Shown: piece by piece, positions 9,688-17,786 of the stretch
Position numbering within the stretch: the first letter of the stretch is position 1
How the letters are laid out: each line of letters opens with the position of its first letter
Origin: Labilithrix sp.
GTDB taxonomy: Bacteria; Myxococcota; Polyangia; Polyangiales; Polyangiaceae
Length of the DNA: 64,000 nucleotides
Assembly (NCBI GenBank): GCA_028287035.1
Contig: JAQBQL010000237.1
Span: 32,545 to 96,544 of the forward strand
Direction: 5' to 3'
Notes under the pieces: model-generated
Told to the model about the DNA's origin: nothing
Database searches by the model: none
What the model saw: only the letters and a program-made list of their open reading frames with translations
Position numbers and translations under genes: made by a program

Positions 9688-9923
9688 CGGCCGCCGACTC
9701 CGACGACCCACCTCATCACGTGCACGGCGAGGCCGAGCGCCGACGGCGGACCGCCCTGGAAGTAACCCAGGAGCCGCGTAGGAGCGATGGTGTCACCGTG
9801 GAATTTCATGGTGTAGCCCGCGAGCACATCGACCCTCGACGCGAGCAACTTCCGGACCACGCTCGCGCTAACGAAGTCGCGCATGCGAGCACCACATCGC
9901 GCTCCCGGCCCGCCGCCTCCCAG

Positions 9924-9955
9924 CTTCCCTGGGTTGATGATTCGGGGGCGGTTTT
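9924..9955 (+). repeat. Imperfect direct repeat, copy 1
   Basis: Begins with CTTCCCTGGGTTGATGAT and ends GGGGCGGTTTT. It matches 9970-10000 over nearly its whole length with a few substitutions and one indel. The core is the regional CCKGGGTTG motif; here the similarity extends about 15 bases further than in other copies. Confidence 0.75.
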
Positions 9956-9969
9956 CGCGGGTCTTTGAG

Positions 9970-10000
9970 CCTCCCTGGGTTGATGATCGAGGGCGGTGTT
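9970..10000 (+). repeat. Imperfect direct repeat, copy 2
   Basis: Begins with CCTCCCTGGGTTGATGAT and ends AGGGCGGTGTT. Same orientation as copy 1, start-to-start spacing 46 bases. Lies about 75 bases beyond the stop codon of the ClC gene. Confidence 0.75.
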
Positions 10001-10074
10001 GGAGCGGGCGAGGCGTCGTGCCCCACGTGTGTCCTCTGCGACGCGTGCCCTCTGCGGCCGGGTGCACCCGTGGG

Positions 10075-11391
10075 TCAGGAGGGCGGGGGAGCCGGGAAGC
10101 GGCCGGCCCGCGCTGACTCCCAGTCGACCCCCCGGCGGCGGAGCTCCGCAGTGTAGATCGAGTCGACGCCCAGGCGCCGCGACAGGAGCGTGGCGACCGC
10201 GGTGGCGAGGACGAGCGGAAGGACGACCCCGTAGTCCCCGGAGAGCTCGAACACGAGCACCGAGGACATGAGCGGCGCGTGGGTGGTCGCCGCGACGACC
10301 GCCGCCATCCCGACGAGCGCATAGCTGCCCATCGCGGACGGCGACCCGCCGCCCCCGACCATGCGGTCGACGAGATAGCCGAACACGAGCCCGAGGCCGC
10401 CCCCCAGGAACAGCGACGGGGTGAAGACGCCGCCCGGGCTGCCGGAGGAGACAGAGGCGGCGGTCGCGAGCGCCTTGGCGAGCACGAGCAGCGCGACGAA
10501 CCCGGCTGCGTAGCGGCCGTCGAGGAGGAGATCGAGCGGCTCGTAGCCGTTGCCCGCGACCTCCGGAAGGGCCACCGCGAGGAGACCCACCATGGTGGCG
10601 CCCACCATCGCGCGCCACGGTTGGGGCACCGCCAGCCGGGTGAACGCACGTTCGCCGGTCGCGAGCAGCCGCATGAACGCGTGACCGAGCAGCGCCGCCA
10701 GCGTGCCGAGGACGACGTACATGGCGAGGTCGACGCGCGACGTGGTCGTGAACGTGCGTTCGCCGTAGATGGGGCCGCCGCCGACGACCGCGCGGACGAG
10801 CGTGGTCGCGATGGCCGTCGCGACGAGGATCATCGCGAGGGGCTCGATGGCGACGACGCCGAGAACGATCTCGACGACGAAGAGCACGGCCGCGAGCGGC
10901 GTGTTGTACGCGGCGGCAAAGCCGGCGGCGGTCCCCGCGGCGATGAGCGCACGGGCGCTCGCGCCCTCGATGCCGAACGTCTTCGCGACCCAACCGCCGA
11001 AGCTTCCGCCGAACTGGATGAGCGGCCCCTCGCGCCCGATCGAGCTGCCGGTGCCGATGGCGACGAACGACCCGAGCGCCTTCGACAGGGTGGCGCGGAC
11101 CGACAGGTGGCGGCCTCCGAGCGCCACCGCCTCCATCACGTCACCAACCCCGGACGATGCGGCGGCCCGGGCGACGAGGCCGGCGCCAAGCCCGCCGACC
11201 GCCGGAAGGGCAATGCGAGCAACCCAGGGAAGGTGCTGGAAGAGGTCGAGCACGTCGTGCGCGCCGAGCAGCGTCCGATACAGAAAGGAGAGGCCGGCGC
11301 GGAACGCCATGGCGAACGCCGCCGCCCCCACCGCGACGACGACGAGGGCGCCGGAAAGTCGCGCGAGATGCGGGAGGGGAGCCCGCATCAT
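10075..11391 (-). CDS. ClC-family chloride channel/antiporter
   Basis: 438 residues from the ATG at 11391 (a second ATG follows directly at 11388; GAGG sits just upstream). The frame extends to a TTG at 11451, but that adds an Arg/Gly-rich stretch and is unlikely. A polytopic membrane protein with the ClC signatures GSSIGREGPLIQFG (gating Glu), GSPGGVFTPSLFLGGGLG and a late Tyr in IYTAEL. The first filter loop, usually GSGIPE, reads SSGVGDVMEA here, and this is exactly where a copy of the regional motif sits. The family moves chloride, with or without proton exchange, across the inner membrane. Divergent from the porin gene. Confidence 0.9.
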   Translation of the reverse strand: MMRAPLPHLARLSGALVVVAVGAAAFAMAFRAGLSFLYRTLLGAHDVLDLFQHLPWVARIALPAVGGLGAGLVARAAASSGVGDVMEAVALGGRHLSVRATLSKALGSFVAIGTGSSIGREGPLIQFGGSFGGWVAKTFGIEGASARALIAAGTAAGFAAAYNTPLAAVLFVVEIVLGVVAIEPLAMILVATAIATTLVRAVVGGGPIYGERTFTTTSRVDLAMYVVLGTLAALLGHAFMRLLATGERAFTRLAVPQPWRAMVGATMVGLLAVALPEVAGNGYEPLDLLLDGRYAAGFVALLVLAKALATAASVSSGSPGGVFTPSLFLGGGLGLVFGYLVDRMVGGGGSPSAMGSYALVGMAAVVAATTHAPLMSSVLVFELSGDYGVVLPLVLATAVATLLSRRLGVDSIYTAELRRRGVDWESARAGRFPAPPPS

Positions 11392-11477
11392 CCTCGTGAC
11401 GCCCCGCTCGAAATTCGTCCCTCCGCCCCTCCACAAGCCCTCGTGAAGCAACCCAGGGAGTTGTAGCGTGCGGCGAA

Positions 11478-13136
11478 ATGCGAACGATGTCGCGGATCGC
11501 GGTTGGATCGGCCCTTGCGAGTGCCCTCGTGCTCACCAGCGCGCGGTCCGCCCGCGCGGAAGGGAGTAGCGCGCCGCCGAGCGTCGTCGGGGCGCCCCCT
11601 CCGACCTCGCCCGAGTCGCGCGCGGGCTACAACCTGCCGGTCTCCGACGACCGACCCGGCGGACCCACTGCGCGTGACAACCAGGCGCTCGGCGCCGACG
11701 GCCACCCGCTCGCCGGCTATCACAACGGCCTCTTCTACCTGCGGGACGCCCACGACAGCTTCCACCTCTACATCCAGGGTCGCTCGCAGATCGATTTCTA
11801 TTCCTTCTTCGGCCGCGGGGTCTCCGACACCACCCTGAAGCCGACCCTCTTCCTGCGACGCATCCGTCCGGAGGTGACGGGCGAGCTGCTCGGCCACTGG
11901 CGCTTCATGATCGCCGGCGACTTCGGGGCCACCGCGATCGACAACCCGCGCGCCACCAACGAGACGAGCGCCGCCGCCCCCGGCACGGCTCCCACCGCGA
12001 CGAGCGCTCGCTTCGCCTCCGCCGAGACGACGCGCTTCCAGGCAGCGGCCACGGACGTGTTCATCAACTACCGGCGCGACGGCATCTTCAACGTGCTCGT
12101 CGGCCAGACCGACGCGCCGCTCACCATGGAGAACCGTACGAGCGACAAGTTCCTGCCGTTCATGGAGCGGTCCCTCGCGGTGCGGGCGGTCGGCGTCCCT
12201 ACCAACAAGGAGCTCGGGCTCATGGCGTGGGGCGAGACGGCTCGCCGGCAGGCCTACTACGCGCTCGGCGTGTTCAACGGCGACGGCCAGAACCGCCCGA
12301 ATGTCGACTCCCGTTTCGACGTCATCGGACGCGTCTTCGTTCACCCGCTCGCCATCGCGCCGGTCCGCGACAACACGCTGCAAGACGCGCAGATCGGCAT
12401 CAGCGCCCGCTACGGCTCCCGCGATCGGAAATGGGTCGACTACGACTATCCCGCGATGACGACCCAGGGCTCCTACGCCTTCTGGTCGCCCGTCTACACG
12501 AGCTCGAAGGGAGCGACGCACGTGCTCCCGGCCGGCGATCAACTGACCCTCGCCGCCGAGCTGCGCGTCCCGTACCGGCGCTTCGACCTCACGAGCGAGA
12601 TCGTTTACGTGGACAACGGAACGCGGGAAGGCGTCGATGGCTTCCAGGCATCCACGAGCGAGCGCTTCGGCGCGATGCGGGGCTTTTCCTACTACGCGAT
12701 GCTCGGCTTCTGGGCGTTCGGCGACCGCGACGTCAACGGCGTGCCCGGCTACGGCAACCCGCCCCGGCTCGACTGGTCGCGCGCCGACCTGGCCGTGCCG
12801 AGACAGGCCCTCCAGCTCCTCGTCCGCTGGGAGCAGGTCCGGCTCGACTACGAATCGGCAAGTCGCTCGGGCGTTGCGGACGCGCGGAACATCGACGGCC
12901 GCATCCGGGTGAACGCGCTGTCGTTCGGCGCGAATTACTGGGCGACCCGCCACGTGCGGCTCACGCTCGACTACGTGCACGACGTCTTTCCGAGCTCGGG
13001 GCCGAGCTCCGCCCAGACGTCGACCAACCGCGCCCAGGCACCCGGCAACGGGCTGTCCGCGGGCGTCGACGACAGCGCTCGCTCGAGCGCCCACGATCTG
13101 CACGAGCTGCTCGCGCGGATCGCCGTCGCGCTCTAG
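11478..13136 (+). CDS. Outer-membrane porin, phosphate-selective porin O/P type
   Basis: 552 residues with a Sec signal peptide (MRTMSRIAVGSALASALVLT, cleavage near ARSARA-EG). The rest has the alternating polar/aromatic pattern of a beta-barrel. Segments such as SFHLYIQGRSQIDFYSFFG, then RRIRPEVTGELLGHWRFMI, and the strands near the C terminus (NYWATRHVRLTLDYVHDVF) are typical of OprO/OprP-like porins, which pass anions such as phosphate or pyrophosphate. The last residues are LLARIAVAL rather than ending in Phe. Substrate cannot be read from sequence. It shares an 86-base divergent upstream region with the ClC gene, which contains a motif copy at 11449. Confidence 0.8.
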   Translation: MRTMSRIAVGSALASALVLTSARSARAEGSSAPPSVVGAPPPTSPESRAGYNLPVSDDRPGGPTARDNQALGADGHPLAGYHNGLFYLRDAHDSFHLYIQGRSQIDFYSFFGRGVSDTTLKPTLFLRRIRPEVTGELLGHWRFMIAGDFGATAIDNPRATNETSAAAPGTAPTATSARFASAETTRFQAAATDVFINYRRDGIFNVLVGQTDAPLTMENRTSDKFLPFMERSLAVRAVGVPTNKELGLMAWGETARRQAYYALGVFNGDGQNRPNVDSRFDVIGRVFVHPLAIAPVRDNTLQDAQIGISARYGSRDRKWVDYDYPAMTTQGSYAFWSPVYTSSKGATHVLPAGDQLTLAAELRVPYRRFDLTSEIVYVDNGTREGVDGFQASTSERFGAMRGFSYYAMLGFWAFGDRDVNGVPGYGNPPRLDWSRADLAVPRQALQLLVRWEQVRLDYESASRSGVADARNIDGRIRVNALSFGANYWATRHVRLTLDYVHDVFPSSGPSSAQTSTNRAQAPGNGLSAGVDDSARSSAHDLHELLARIAVAL

Positions 13137-13155
13137 CCGCGCGCCCGCTTCGCGT

Positions 13156-13503
13156 TCAGGGGGCGCCGCCGCGCTCGAGGAGCTCGCCGATGTAGCGCTG
13201 GAGCTCCTGGGCCACCGCGGGGGTGGGCTCGACGAGCTCGACGCCGGCGCCTTCGGGCGAGGCCCACCGGACCACGACCTCCACGGTGTGCTCGACGCCG
13301 GCGCCCAGCGCAAGTTGGAGCTTGAAGCGCTCGCCGGGGGCCTTGCCGCTGACGAGCGGGGACGAGAGCGCGAAGCCGCCGACGCTGAGGTCCAGCACGT
13401 CGAGCGCCTCGCGCAGAAGGCCACCGCTCGCCAGGGCCACCCGGGCGGGAAGGTCGGCCGTGGGTTTGACGCGGACATGACGCCGCCGGTCGCTCGAAGC
13501 CAT
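13156..13503 (-). CDS. PilZ-domain protein (probable c-di-GMP receptor)
   Basis: 115 residues from the ATG at 13503. The PilZ signatures are present: an Arg-rich N-terminal motif (DRRRHVRVKP) and DLSVGGF in place of the DxSxxG box. These residues hold cyclic di-GMP in the family. It is a single-domain protein, cytoplasmic, with no partner encoded next to it. Convergent with the porin gene (19-base gap) and divergent from the lipid head-group operon. Output could be motility, exopolysaccharide or development; nothing here decides. Confidence 0.88.
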   Translation of the reverse strand: MASSDRRRHVRVKPTADLPARVALASGGLLREALDVLDLSVGGFALSSPLVSGKAPGERFKLQLALGAGVEHTVEVVVRWASPEGAGVELVEPTPAVAQELQRYIGELLERGGAP

Positions 13504-13594
13504 TCCGGGAGTCTCGCATAGATTCCTGCGGCCGCGGGCGACTCTCGGCACCGCGCCCGGGCAACCAAAAACCAACCCAGGACATCCTACGGGC

Positions 13595-14503
13595 GTGGGC
13601 TCCTCGCTCGACTTCGGCGCGTCGATGGTCGTCCTGGGCGCGCTCGGCACCGCCGGGATCGCCTTTGCGCTCGCGTCGCGCGCTCTCCGCGCCCGCGGTG
13701 AGCAGCCGCATTTCGAGCGGCTCGACACCGTCGCGGGGCTTCCGGTCTTCGGCAAGGCCCCGCTGGAGGTCGTGTACTCGGCCGCCCTGCCGCTCGGGCG
13801 CGGTCTGGCGGCCCTCGGCATCTCTGCGAATGCGGTGACGCTCGCCTCCGGGGCGATCGCGACCGCGGCGGCCTACGGCTTCGCAACCGGGCATTTCGGG
13901 CTGGGCGCGCTCCTCGCATCGGCGGCGGCCCTGGCCGACGCCCTCGACGGCATCATCGCCCGCGCGACCGCGACGTCGAGCAAGTTCGGGCAGGTCCTCG
14001 ACACGATGGTCGACCGGTACGTCGAGGCGCTCGTCGTCGGCGCAGTGGCCTTTCACGTGCGCGGCGATGGGCCACTCCTCGTCGTGGCGCTGGTCGCGCT
14101 CGTCGGCGGGTACATGGTGAGCTACGCGTCGTCGATCCTCCGCGAGCTCGGCTCGGTCGAGAAGGGTGCCCCGATGCGGCGCGCGCACCGCCTCGCCTAC
14201 TTCTTGCTGGGCGCCCTCGCGGTGCCGCTCGTGCAGCGCGCGGCACCCGACGCCTCGTACCGCGTCCAGCTCGCGCCCTTGGTCGTGGCCCTCGCGGTCA
14301 TCGGCGTGGTCGGCAACATCACGGCCGTGCAGCGTCTGCTCCGCGGCGCCCGCGCCGCATCGACGGGTGCGCGGGCTGCAGAGGGCTCGGCCGCCCATGC
14401 GCCGCCGACCGCGGACGTGTCCCCGGCCTCGACGCCGGCCGTCCCTGCGGTCTCCGGGGTTGCTGCGCGCGTGGCTGCGCCCGCACCGGTGAGCCCGCGA
14501 TGA
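13595..14503 (+). CDS. CDP-alcohol phosphatidyltransferase family membrane enzyme
   Basis: 302 residues from a GTG; AGGA lies 11 bases upstream, inside a motif copy at 13573. The CDP-alcohol phosphotransferase signature DxxDGxxARx8GxxxDxxxD is complete (DALDGIIAR, then GQVLDTMVDRY, about residues 110-137). About six hydrophobic segments. The family joins a CDP-activated lipid or alcohol to inositol phosphate, glycerol phosphate or similar at the inner membrane. The C-terminal 50 residues are a low-complexity Ala/Pro/Ser tail. First gene of a three-gene overlapping operon; with an AUR1-like protein downstream, an inositol-type head group is a reasonable guess, not proven. Confidence 0.88.
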   Translation: MGSSLDFGASMVVLGALGTAGIAFALASRALRARGEQPHFERLDTVAGLPVFGKAPLEVVYSAALPLGRGLAALGISANAVTLASGAIATAAAYGFATGHFGLGALLASAAALADALDGIIARATATSSKFGQVLDTMVDRYVEALVVGAVAFHVRGDGPLLVVALVALVGGYMVSYASSILRELGSVEKGAPMRRAHRLAYFLLGALAVPLVQRAAPDASYRVQLAPLVVALAVIGVVGNITAVQRLLRGARAASTGARAAEGSAAHAPPTADVSPASTPAVPAVSGVAARVAAPAPVSPR

Positions 14504-14976
14504 GGCTCTTCGACCTCACGTTGTTCGGCAAGCATCAGACCGCGGCGCTGCTCGCCACGCTCGTGGATTTCGGGGTGATGATCGGGCTCGTCGAGCTCGC
14601 TCACCTCTCTCCGCCGGTGGCCACGGTGGCCGGCGCGGTGGTCGGCGGCATCAGCAACTTCGCCATCGGCCGTGCGTGGGCATTCCGCGACCGGCACACG
14701 GGCTCCCTCGGGGAGCAGATGGTGCGGTACGCGGGCGTCTCGTTCGGGGGAGCGCTGCTGAACGCCGCGCTGCTCGGTGTGCTCCTCGCGCTCCTGCCCG
14801 TGGTCCCCTACGTGGCGGGTCGCGTCGTCGTGAGCATCCTGGTCAGCGTGGCCTATACGTATCCGACGCACACGCGGTTCGTGTTCCGGACGCGCGGCCT
14901 CGAAGGCGATGGCGAGACGAGCCCCGAGGACGTGGCCCCGGCGAGCGCGCACGGCCCCACCCATCAGGAAGCATGA
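14500..14976 (+). CDS. GtrA-family membrane protein
   Basis: 158 residues, overlapping the previous gene by four bases. Four transmembrane helices with the GtrA pattern: a first helix preceded by FGKHQTAALLATLVDFG, the conserved ISNFAIGRAWAFRD turn, and TYPTHTRFVFR at the end of the fourth helix. GtrA proteins are thought to help move lipid-linked (often polyprenyl-linked) sugars across the inner membrane. Here it sits between two lipid head-group enzymes, suggesting it serves transfer or flipping of a glycosylated or inositol lipid. Confidence 0.9.
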   Translation: MRLFDLTLFGKHQTAALLATLVDFGVMIGLVELAHLSPPVATVAGAVVGGISNFAIGRAWAFRDRHTGSLGEQMVRYAGVSFGGALLNAALLGVLLALLPVVPYVAGRVVVSILVSVAYTYPTHTRFVFRTRGLEGDGETSPEDVAPASAHGPTHQEA

Positions 14977-15890
14977 CGGATCCCGAGAAGCCGCAGCTGT
15001 GGCGGCTCGTTCCGTTCGTGCTGTATGCGGCCTACTCGGCTGCGCGGCATGATCTTCGCGTCGAGCACTTCCTCCTGATCGGGGCGGTCGCGGCGCTCTC
15101 GTTCATCGGACCGCGGGCGCGGGCGCTGCTGGCGGGCCTCTACCCGATCGCGCTGGTGGGGCTGCTCTACGACGGGATGCGGCCGCTCCAGAAGCTCGGG
15201 CTGACCGCGGATCGCGTGCACGTGTGCGACGTCCGCGCGCTCGAGTCGCGCCTGTTCGGGTACGCGTATGACGGCGCGCCGATGACGCTCCACGACTACT
15301 TCATGGTGCATCACACGACCGCGCTCGACCTGTTCTGCGCGATCCCGTACGCGACGTTCATCTTCGTGTGCATTGGCACCGCGATCTGGCTCTATCGCGT
15401 GGATCGCCTCGCGATGCACCGCTTCACGTGGGTGTTCTTCGCGCTGAACGTGGCCGGCTTCGTGACCTACCACCTCGTTCCGGCCGCCCCGCCCTGGTAC
15501 TTCCACGCGCACGGCTGCGCGGTCGACCTGGCAACCCGGGCGAGCGAGGGGCCCGTGCTGGCGCGCGTCGATGCGTACCTCCGGATCGGCTACTTCCACG
15601 GGATGTACGCGAAGGCGAGCAGCGTGTTCGGGGCCATCCCTTCGCTGCACTGCGCGTATCCGATGCTCGTGGTGGTGGAGGGCTGGCGGACGTTCGGTCC
15701 GAAGCTGCGTGCGGCGTCGGTCCTGTACTGGATGGCGATGGTGTTCTCGGCGGTGTATCTCGACCATCACTGGGTGATCGACGCGGCGGTCGGGTCCGCG
15801 TATGCGGTGCTTGCGGCCCTCGCCATGCGGCAGCTGCAGCGACGGACCGCGGGAGGCACGAGCGCCTCGGCGCGCCTCGACCTGGCGTGA
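14973..15890 (+). CDS. PAP2-superfamily protein, AUR1-like (inositol phosphorylceramide synthase type)
   Basis: 305 residues from the ATG overlapping the gtrA-like stop (ATGA). Polytopic, with the PAP2/AUR1 catalytic motifs GAIPSLHCAYP (His in SLH) and VYLDHHWVIDAAVG (His then Asp), and the PAAPPWY segment found in PAP2_3/AUR1-like members. AUR1-type enzymes transfer phosphoinositol from phosphatidylinositol to ceramide; other PAP2 members are lipid phosphatases. The operon with a CDP-alcohol phosphatidyltransferase and GtrA favours the transferase role in phospho-sphingolipid or inositol-lipid synthesis. Substrate is inference. Confidence 0.82.
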   Translation: MTDPEKPQLWRLVPFVLYAAYSAARHDLRVEHFLLIGAVAALSFIGPRARALLAGLYPIALVGLLYDGMRPLQKLGLTADRVHVCDVRALESRLFGYAYDGAPMTLHDYFMVHHTTALDLFCAIPYATFIFVCIGTAIWLYRVDRLAMHRFTWVFFALNVAGFVTYHLVPAAPPWYFHAHGCAVDLATRASEGPVLARVDAYLRIGYFHGMYAKASSVFGAIPSLHCAYPMLVVVEGWRTFGPKLRAASVLYWMAMVFSAVYLDHHWVIDAAVGSAYAVLAALAMRQLQRRTAGGTSASARLDLA

Positions 15891-15917
15891 TGATGTCCGG
15901 GGTTGCCGGCGGGCGAC

Positions 15918-16391
15918 TCACCAGCGGTGGTAGGCGGGGTGGTCGGGCTTCACGGCGACGAAGGTTCCAGTGCCAAGCGCGGTGACCTTGCCCCCGGCCG
16001 TCATGACCGCCTCGACGTTCGCGCGGTCGTTCCCGGAGGAGACCACCTTCGCCTCGATGCGCACCGGGCCCAGCGGCGTGGGACGCTTGAGCGTCACCTT
16101 GAACTCCGCCGTCACACAGCATGGCGCATGAGCAACCCCGGACTTCGTCATGAGGTGGTGGATCGCAGTCCAGTTCATGTGGCAATCGAGAAGCGCCCCG
16201 ATGATTCCGCCATTCAGGACGTTCTCGAAGGCTTCGTGATGGGCCTCCGGCGTGAAATCACACACCACCGCCTCGCCCTCCGAAGCAACCCCGGTGACGA
16301 AACTCTTGATACGAAGCCCCTTGTCGTTGGCTGGTCCACACCCGAAGCACCGGCCATGCGGCGCATGCGTTTCCTGCAGGGATTTGGTCAT
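15918..16391 (-). CDS. PaaI/YigI-type acyl-CoA thioesterase (hotdog fold)
   Basis: 157 residues from the ATG at 16391; the frame stays open upstream but the added part is Arg/Pro-rich and unlike the family. Starts with the common HGRCFGCGPANDKGLRIKS segment, has ENVLNGGIIGALLDCHMNW, the hotdog helix with its catalytic acidic region, and AEFKVTLKRPTPLGP in the core strand. Such proteins hydrolyse acyl-CoA thioesters in the cytoplasm; substrate unknown. Two regional motif copies lie inside the gene and encode KSGVAH and TGVASE. No clear ribosome-binding site is visible. Convergent with the AUR1-like gene. Confidence 0.82.
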   Translation of the reverse strand: MTKSLQETHAPHGRCFGCGPANDKGLRIKSFVTGVASEGEAVVCDFTPEAHHEAFENVLNGGIIGALLDCHMNWTAIHHLMTKSGVAHAPCCVTAEFKVTLKRPTPLGPVRIEAKVVSSGNDRANVEAVMTAGGKVTALGTGTFVAVKPDHPAYHRW

Positions 16392-16778
16392 GAGAGGAGA
16401 GGTACCACGCCATCGGGGTTGAGGAGGAGGGCGCCCCGGTGTCCGCGCGAGACCATCGCTGCGTGGCGCCGTGATTCGCGGCGGGTGACTCTCCGGGGTT
16501 GCTTCGACGCCGCTGTTCTCCGCAAGGGTGAGCGCTCCTTGGTTGCTCATCACGAAGGACGATGGGGAACGGGACTAGAGGCGGTCAGGCGCCCGCGGCG
16601 CACGCCCGTGCAGGCTCGCCCGAAGCGCGCTTGGCCAACGTTGCGCGGTGCGGCGGCGTACTGCGCGCGCACGTAGCTTCTTGTCTGGCCTCGCGAGAGA
16701 GAGAGCTGCGTACGTCGGACGAGCGTCGCGACGCGAACCCGCCGTCGCGTCCGTAAGCCAGCGCTCCTGCCCTCACAG
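16392..16778. other. Gene-free stretch between thioesterase and transposase
   Basis: No convincing coding frame: candidate frames are short, Arg/Ser-rich and lack start signals. It carries three regional motif copies in the plus orientation (16413-16421, 16493-16501 and the CCTTGGTTG variant 16537-16545). Base composition is slightly less GC-rich near 16680-16780. It would include the 3' boundary of any mobile element carrying the transposase, but no inverted repeats or target duplication were recognised. Confidence 0.6.
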
Positions 16779-17774
16779 TTACGCGAACGCGCGCGAAGGC
16801 TCCGGCGCGATGCGTGCGCCTGCGGTCGGGGGTGTACCGCGCACGGCGAGCGGCCCCCCGTCAGCTAGTGAGAACGGAAGGCCAGCGGGCGCCGACACGA
16901 AGACGCCCACAACGCGGTACGTTCCCGCCGGGAAGGCGACGCCCCGTTCGCCAGCCCAGTACCGCGCCAGTGCGATGCGCCGGCGGTTACGGAACGACCG
17001 CAACGCAAGAAGCACCGCGATGCGCCGTTCGCGGTTTGCGCAGGCGACCTCCGGCTTCAGCTCGCGACGAGGCTCCACACTCCTAGCAAACGCCGTCGGC
17101 GCGGCGCGCAGCACGGCTTTGCGACCAAGCACGCGCAGCCCGGTGCGTACCCGTTCGCGTCGAGCGCTCTCCTCCTCCGCGCGTACCGCGTCGGCGACCT
17201 TGTTGCTCCACTGCTCCTCGGTGAGCGTCTCGAAGCCAGTCGGGCGATGCACGATGAGCGTGACCTCGTCGGGCATCGCGCCGTGCCTACGGAAGAAGAC
17301 GCGCGGCTTCTTCACCGTGATCGAGCGTCCCGATAGATGGAGGCCGAAAGAGCAGGCGCCTGGCCAATCGGCAACGCGTTCGACGAGATGCTCCTTCACC
17401 GGGTTTGCCAGGATGTACACGAGCTTCTCGAACCGGTCGTGCGCATCGACGACGTGAACCGCATTCGGTTGTTCCGTCGCCCAGAAATTCTCTCGGCGCC
17501 GGCGCAAGGTGTTCATGGCCTTCGCGACCATCTTGTGGAGGTGACCAAGAAACTCAGGAAAGTTGCCGCGCGGGTCGCGAACGAGGAGGTGCTGGTGGTT
17601 GCTCATCGCCACGAAGGCATGCAGCACGACGCCGTACCGTTCCACCGCCTCGGCCAGGCAGTAGAGATAGATCTGCTCGACGACATCGTCCGGGCGGAGC
17701 AACAGCTGGCGCTGCGTACACCTCCGAGTGATGAGGTAAGTCCTGTCGGGGAGCACTTCGCGCGCTGCGGTCAA
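16779..17774 (-). CDS. REP-associated tyrosine transposase (RAYT, Y1_Tnp family)
   Basis: 331 residues from a TTG at 17774, chosen because a perfect AAGGAG lies 6 bases upstream and the family begins just there (VLPDRTYLITRRC). The HUH motif is H60-Q-H62 in MSNHQHLLV, and the nucleophile Tyr is Y120 in VYILANPVKEHLV, aligning with the catalytic Tyr of E. coli TnpA-REP, so the enzyme looks intact. The Y1 domain covers about 1-150; a basic extension of some 180 residues follows. The family nicks and moves short repeated palindromes. Not flanked by inverted repeats. The CTCCTTGGTTG sequence occurs on both sides (16535 and 17781). Confidence 0.85.
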   Translation of the reverse strand: MTAAREVLPDRTYLITRRCTQRQLLLRPDDVVEQIYLYCLAEAVERYGVVLHAFVAMSNHQHLLVRDPRGNFPEFLGHLHKMVAKAMNTLRRRRENFWATEQPNAVHVVDAHDRFEKLVYILANPVKEHLVERVADWPGACSFGLHLSGRSITVKKPRVFFRRHGAMPDEVTLIVHRPTGFETLTEEQWSNKVADAVRAEEESARRERVRTGLRVLGRKAVLRAAPTAFARSVEPRRELKPEVACANRERRIAVLLALRSFRNRRRIALARYWAGERGVAFPAGTYRVVGVFVSAPAGLPFSLADGGPLAVRGTPPTAGARIAPEPSRAFA

Positions 17775-17780
17775 CTGAAG

Positions 17781-17786
17781 CTCCTT
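17781..17786 (-). promoter_or_regulatory. Ribosome-binding site of the transposase, inside a motif copy
   Basis: On the minus strand this reads AAGGAG, six bases before the TTG start. It is part of the CAACCAAGGAG variant of the regional motif. It supports TTG as the start codon, since no ATG or GTG occurs nearby in frame. Confidence 0.7.

Larger units (their letters stand above)
9712..10074. other. Gene-free stretch with a direct repeat pair
   Basis: No coding frame with the codon bias of the neighbours is seen. It lies between the start of the hybrid kinase gene and the end of the ClC gene (both minus strand), so it should hold the kinase promoter and the ClC 3' region. It contains three copies of the regional CCKGGGTTG-type motif (9763-9771, 9928-9936, 9974-9982) and a 31-32 base imperfect direct repeat. 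CCCAG and CTGGG at 9920-9934 could form a 5-bp stem around the first repeat copy. No T-rich terminator was seen. Confidence 0.6.

Noticed and set aside
7319..9711. Long plus-strand frames opposite the hybrid kinases
   Set aside because: Shadow frames with no homology; the minus strand encodes complete kinase and receiver motifs.
11392..11451. TTG start for the ClC gene
   Set aside because: The added residues are Gly/Arg-rich, and tandem ATG codons preceded by GAGG lie at 11391.
17590..17610. Another TGGTTGCTCATC-like motif copy
   Set aside because: These bases are the codons of the HUH motif (SNHQHLL) and lack the CCKGGG half, so this is not counted as a copy.
16779..17774. Loss of the catalytic Tyr in the transposase
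   Set aside because: At first I compared it with the wrong helix. The nucleophile of E. coli TnpA-REP lies in the DYIYINPV segment, and Y120 in VYILANPV aligns with it, so the site is present.
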